This document shows positions 62,013-64,000 of a stretch of 64,000 nt of DNA, in pieces; the first letter of the stretch is position 1, and every line of letters starts with the position of its first letter. The stretch is from Oasisia sp. SBJ-2009 (taxonomy: Eukaryota > Annelida > Polychaeta > Sabellida > Siboglinidae): assembly GCA_964017155.1 (NCBI GenBank), contig OZ024858.1, positions 22,233,657 to 22,297,656 on the forward strand. The letters are read 5' to 3'. The translations under genes were made by a program, and so were the position numbers. The notes beneath the pieces were generated by a model that did not search any database, was not told the origin of the DNA, and saw only the letters and a list, made by a program, of their open reading frames with translations.

Positions 62013-63086
62013 ATGGCACCTTCCAAGCGGCAAGTGAAGGCAAGGAGGCACTTGCTATGTGATCACTGTCACAGCTTGGTGGATTTTGCCTTATCCGGGT
62101 GCGGAAAGTCTTGGTCAGAGACAACAGAGGAAGGGTTTACTTTCCAATGTTTAGGGTGTTGGAAAGTGGACTGTCTGACAGCAGAGCTAGCTAAGCTAAC
62201 GGATCTTGTGAAGGGGTTGGAGAGAGGAGGGAGGATGATAGCAAGGAAAACAAACGGAGAAAGAACAACAGAAAACATGCCATGCATGAATGAGACAGTG
62301 GAGAAAGTGACAGTAGAGAAGGAGGGAGGGACAAGGGGACAGGAGATGATAGAAGTAGATGCGACAGGAGGAAAGACGAAGGGAAGAAAGGAACTGAGAG
62401 TAGATATGACCAAACGGAAGTCAATAACAAGGAAGATGTCAGGAAGAAAAGAGACAGGAAAGAAAGGAACAACAGAGAAAGCGGCAGGGGGAAAAGTCAG
62501 CAACCAGGGAGATGAAAAACGGAGGAGCTACTCTGAAGCAGTGATCGAGGGTGCATTGAGAACAGAAAGGGTATTTATGGGAGACTCCATTTTGCGCAAG
62601 ACGGACAGGACGTTAAGCAAAGGAGAAGACGTTGTTGTTTGTCTTCCGGGGGCAAGAATAGAACATGTCACTGAACGGGTAGAGAATGTATTAGGGCATG
62701 GCCAGGGAGGATCTATATTAGTACATGTAGGGACGAACAATGCAGACAGGGATGGAACAACCAAGATAGTACGGAGATACAGAGAGTTGGTAGAGACACT
62801 GAAGAAGACAAGAGTAGAACATATTATTCTCTCAGGAATATTGCCAGTGATGAGGGGAAGGGGAGCAACTTATAGAAACTGCAAGAATATGGCAATTAAC
62901 GCACTAGTAGAGCAGATGTGTGAAGAAGAAGGAGTTGGATTTGTAGATTTGTGGGGATACTTTGTTGGGAAAGAAGATATGTATATGAGAGATGGTCTCC
63001 ATCTAAGTGGAAAGGGCGCAGCAGTGTTCTCCGAGAACCTGCTTCAATCTATGGACAGAGGAACAGGCTGCAATTTTTTAAACTAG
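62013..63086 (+). CDS. CR1-like LINE ORF1 protein (zinc finger plus SGNH esterase)
   Basis: 357 aa, intact. The start is the ATG at 62,013 (context AATATGG, good for initiation). The N-terminus (about residues 14-50) has a cysteine/histidine cluster, CDHCHSLVDF...C...FQCLGCWKVDC, resembling a PHD-type finger, followed by a short coiled-coil-like LTAELAKLTDLVKGLERG. The middle (70-185) is highly basic. The C-terminal SGNH-hydrolase domain shows VFMGDSIL (catalytic Ser), VHVGTNN and DGLHLSGKGAAVF (Asp and His). Esterase-bearing ORF1 proteins are known from CR1 LINEs, where they likely act in RNP or membrane association. No stop or frameshift, so the copy is young. Confidence 0.93.
   Translation: MAPSKRQVKARRHLLCDHCHSLVDFALSGCGKSWSETTEEGFTFQCLGCWKVDCLTAELAKLTDLVKGLERGGRMIARKTNGERTTENMPCMNETVEKVTVEKEGGTRGQEMIEVDATGGKTKGRKELRVDMTKRKSITRKMSGRKETGKKGTTEKAAGGKVSNQGDEKRRSYSEAVIEGALRTERVFMGDSILRKTDRTLSKGEDVVVCLPGARIEHVTERVENVLGHGQGGSILVHVGTNNADRDGTTKIVRRYRELVETLKKTRVEHIILSGILPVMRGRGATYRNCKNMAINALVEQMCEEEGVGFVDLWGYFVGKEDMYMRDGLHLSGKGAAVFSENLLQSMDRGTGCNFLN
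63077..63083 (+). promoter_or_regulatory. Candidate -1 ribosomal frameshift site (UUUAAAC)
   Basis: The heptamer TTTAAAC lies in ORF1 register as T TTA AAC, the X XXY YYZ arrangement of strong -1 slippery sites, and is followed at once by the ORF1 stop TAG (63,084-63,086). A -1 slip continues as CTA GTT TCG CAG into the ORF2 frame, which is open from about 62,927 to the window end. ORF2 has no ATG before 63,249, already inside the endonuclease domain. A G-rich GCAGGGGGG lies 9 bases downstream. Any stimulatory structure was not computed. Confidence 0.6.
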
Positions 63087-64000
63087 TTTCGCAGGGGGGA
63101 TACACAGAGAAGCCAAATACTAGAGATATAGCTAAAGACAACAAAAAGAAATCAGCAAAGAACAGCCTGGAAAGCCCTACGGAATTTTGTTATAAATGTG
63201 TTTGTTTAAATGCAAGGAGCATAGTAAACAAAGGAAATGAACTAAACATTATGGTAGAAGATATTGACCCTCACATAATAGGTATAACTGAATCTTGGGC
63301 CACCCCCGATATATCAGATGCCGAATTAGGAATGACAGGATATGTAATGTTTAGGAAAGATAGATTAGGAAGAAGGGGAGGCGGAGTTATTTTATATATT
63401 AAACAATCCATCCAGGTTTATGAAATAAAATTAGAAAAAGAAGCAGAATGTGAAGAAGCTGTCTGGTGTAACATAGTTACAGGAAACTCAACATTAACTG
63501 TTGGGTTAGTTTATCGTAGTCCAAACATAAGCATAGAAGAGAATGAAAAAATGCATAACGCTATAAAAGAAGTGAGTAAACGGGACTGTATTATTATGGG
63601 GGATTTTAACCATGGGCATATACAGTGGACATCTCTACAGAGTACTGGGAGAGAGGATCAAGAGTTTTTAAATTTAGTACAAGATAGTTTCCTTTTTCAA
63701 CATGTGATGGAACCAACCAGGGCCAAGAACGTGTTGGACATAGTTTTGAGCTCACAGAAGGAATTTGTTGATAATGTCAATATATGTGAGCCACTGGGAT
63801 GTAGTGATCATAACCAGATACATTTTATCATCAAAGTAAAAGGAGAACGGAACAGAAAAATAAGGTACAGGAACAATTTTCACAAAGGAAGATATAAGGA
63901 CATGAGGGAATATTTAGCGAAGATAGACTGGAATAACACACTGAAGAATAAGACAGCAACAGAATGCTGGAATATCTTAAAGAGTGAAATTAACTGCGTC
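63083..64000 (+). CDS. CR1-like LINE ORF2, apurinic-type endonuclease (partial at window end)
   Basis: Open through 64,000 with no stop, read from the frameshift junction with ORF1. The endonuclease/exonuclease/phosphatase domain is complete and all landmark motifs are present: VCLNARSIVNK (Asn), IIGITESW (Glu), RRGGGVILYI, VGLVYRSPN, IIMGDFNH (Asp, Asn), VLDIVLSS and GCSDHNQI (Asp, His). The start of the linker to the RT follows. ORF2 nicks target DNA and reverse-transcribes the RNA, and the RT itself lies beyond the window. The first in-frame ATG (63,249) would remove the LNARSI strand, so it is an unlikely start. Confidence 0.92.

Noticed and set aside
62069..62764. Minus-strand frames of 78-144 codons opposite LINE ORF1
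   Set aside because: The plus strand has an intact ORF1 with zinc-finger and SGNH motifs, so these are shadows.

Overview
The window looks like a repeat-dense, gene-poor stretch of an invertebrate animal genome, probably marine. It carries CR1-type LINEs with an SGNH-esterase ORF1, Academ-, PIF/Harbinger- and hAT-type DNA transposons, tRNA-derived SINEs and long runs of TA, CA, CCGT, GGAC, GGAG and TCTCTG microsatellite. I cannot name the species. I found no convincing host protein gene. Nearly every coding remnant belongs to a mobile element, and most long open frames are translated microsatellites or antisense shadows.

Layout. (1) 1-38,187 is a tandem duplication. Unit A (292-18,132) and unit B (20,131-38,187) are almost identical line by line up to about 16,540/35,968 and then diverge. 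A 2.0 kb hAT-like element (18,133-20,130) separates them, and the end of another copy (1-291) precedes unit A. Both units carry the same insertions: a LINE tail, a 1.5 kb TIR element, a 1.4 kb hAT-like element that holds another LINE remnant, SINEs and a TA-flanked MITE. (2) 38,188-46,665 is a third, older and patchier copy (unit C). It lacks several of those insertions, so it preserves empty sites. It has gained its own: a LINE (39,262-41,590), a 3.2 kb Harbinger element (41,767-44,928) and an unidentified 1.3 kb insertion with 9-bp flanking repeats. (3) 46,666-53,446 is mixed sequence: a candidate TATA promoter with a first exon, an inverted copy of a dispersed repeat, a LINE with a (TTGAA)n tail, LINE scraps and a 689-bp foldback element. 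(4) 53,450-57,277 is a complete Academ-like transposon with about 320-bp TIRs, a 3-bp TTA target duplication and a broken transposase. (5) 57,609-59,850 is an old hAT-like copy split by a 1.7 kb Harbinger-like element that itself contains degenerate ~170-bp tandem repeats. (6) 61,196-64,000 is the 5' half of an apparently intact CR1-like LINE: promoter-like sequence, 5'UTR repeats, intact ORF1 and the start of ORF2.

Most interesting: the LINE ORF1/ORF2 overlap carries a canonical -1 frameshift heptamer (UUUAAAC, in the X XXY YYZ register) directly against the ORF1 stop codon, and ORF2 has no usable nearby ATG. Both Academ TIRs carry consensus nuclear-receptor sites (DR1 and TCAAGGTCA) and a palindrome. 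The three tandem units give a readable record of insertions through paired filled and empty sites. Repeat boundaries were found by eye, so edges without a stated duplication or TIR are approximate.
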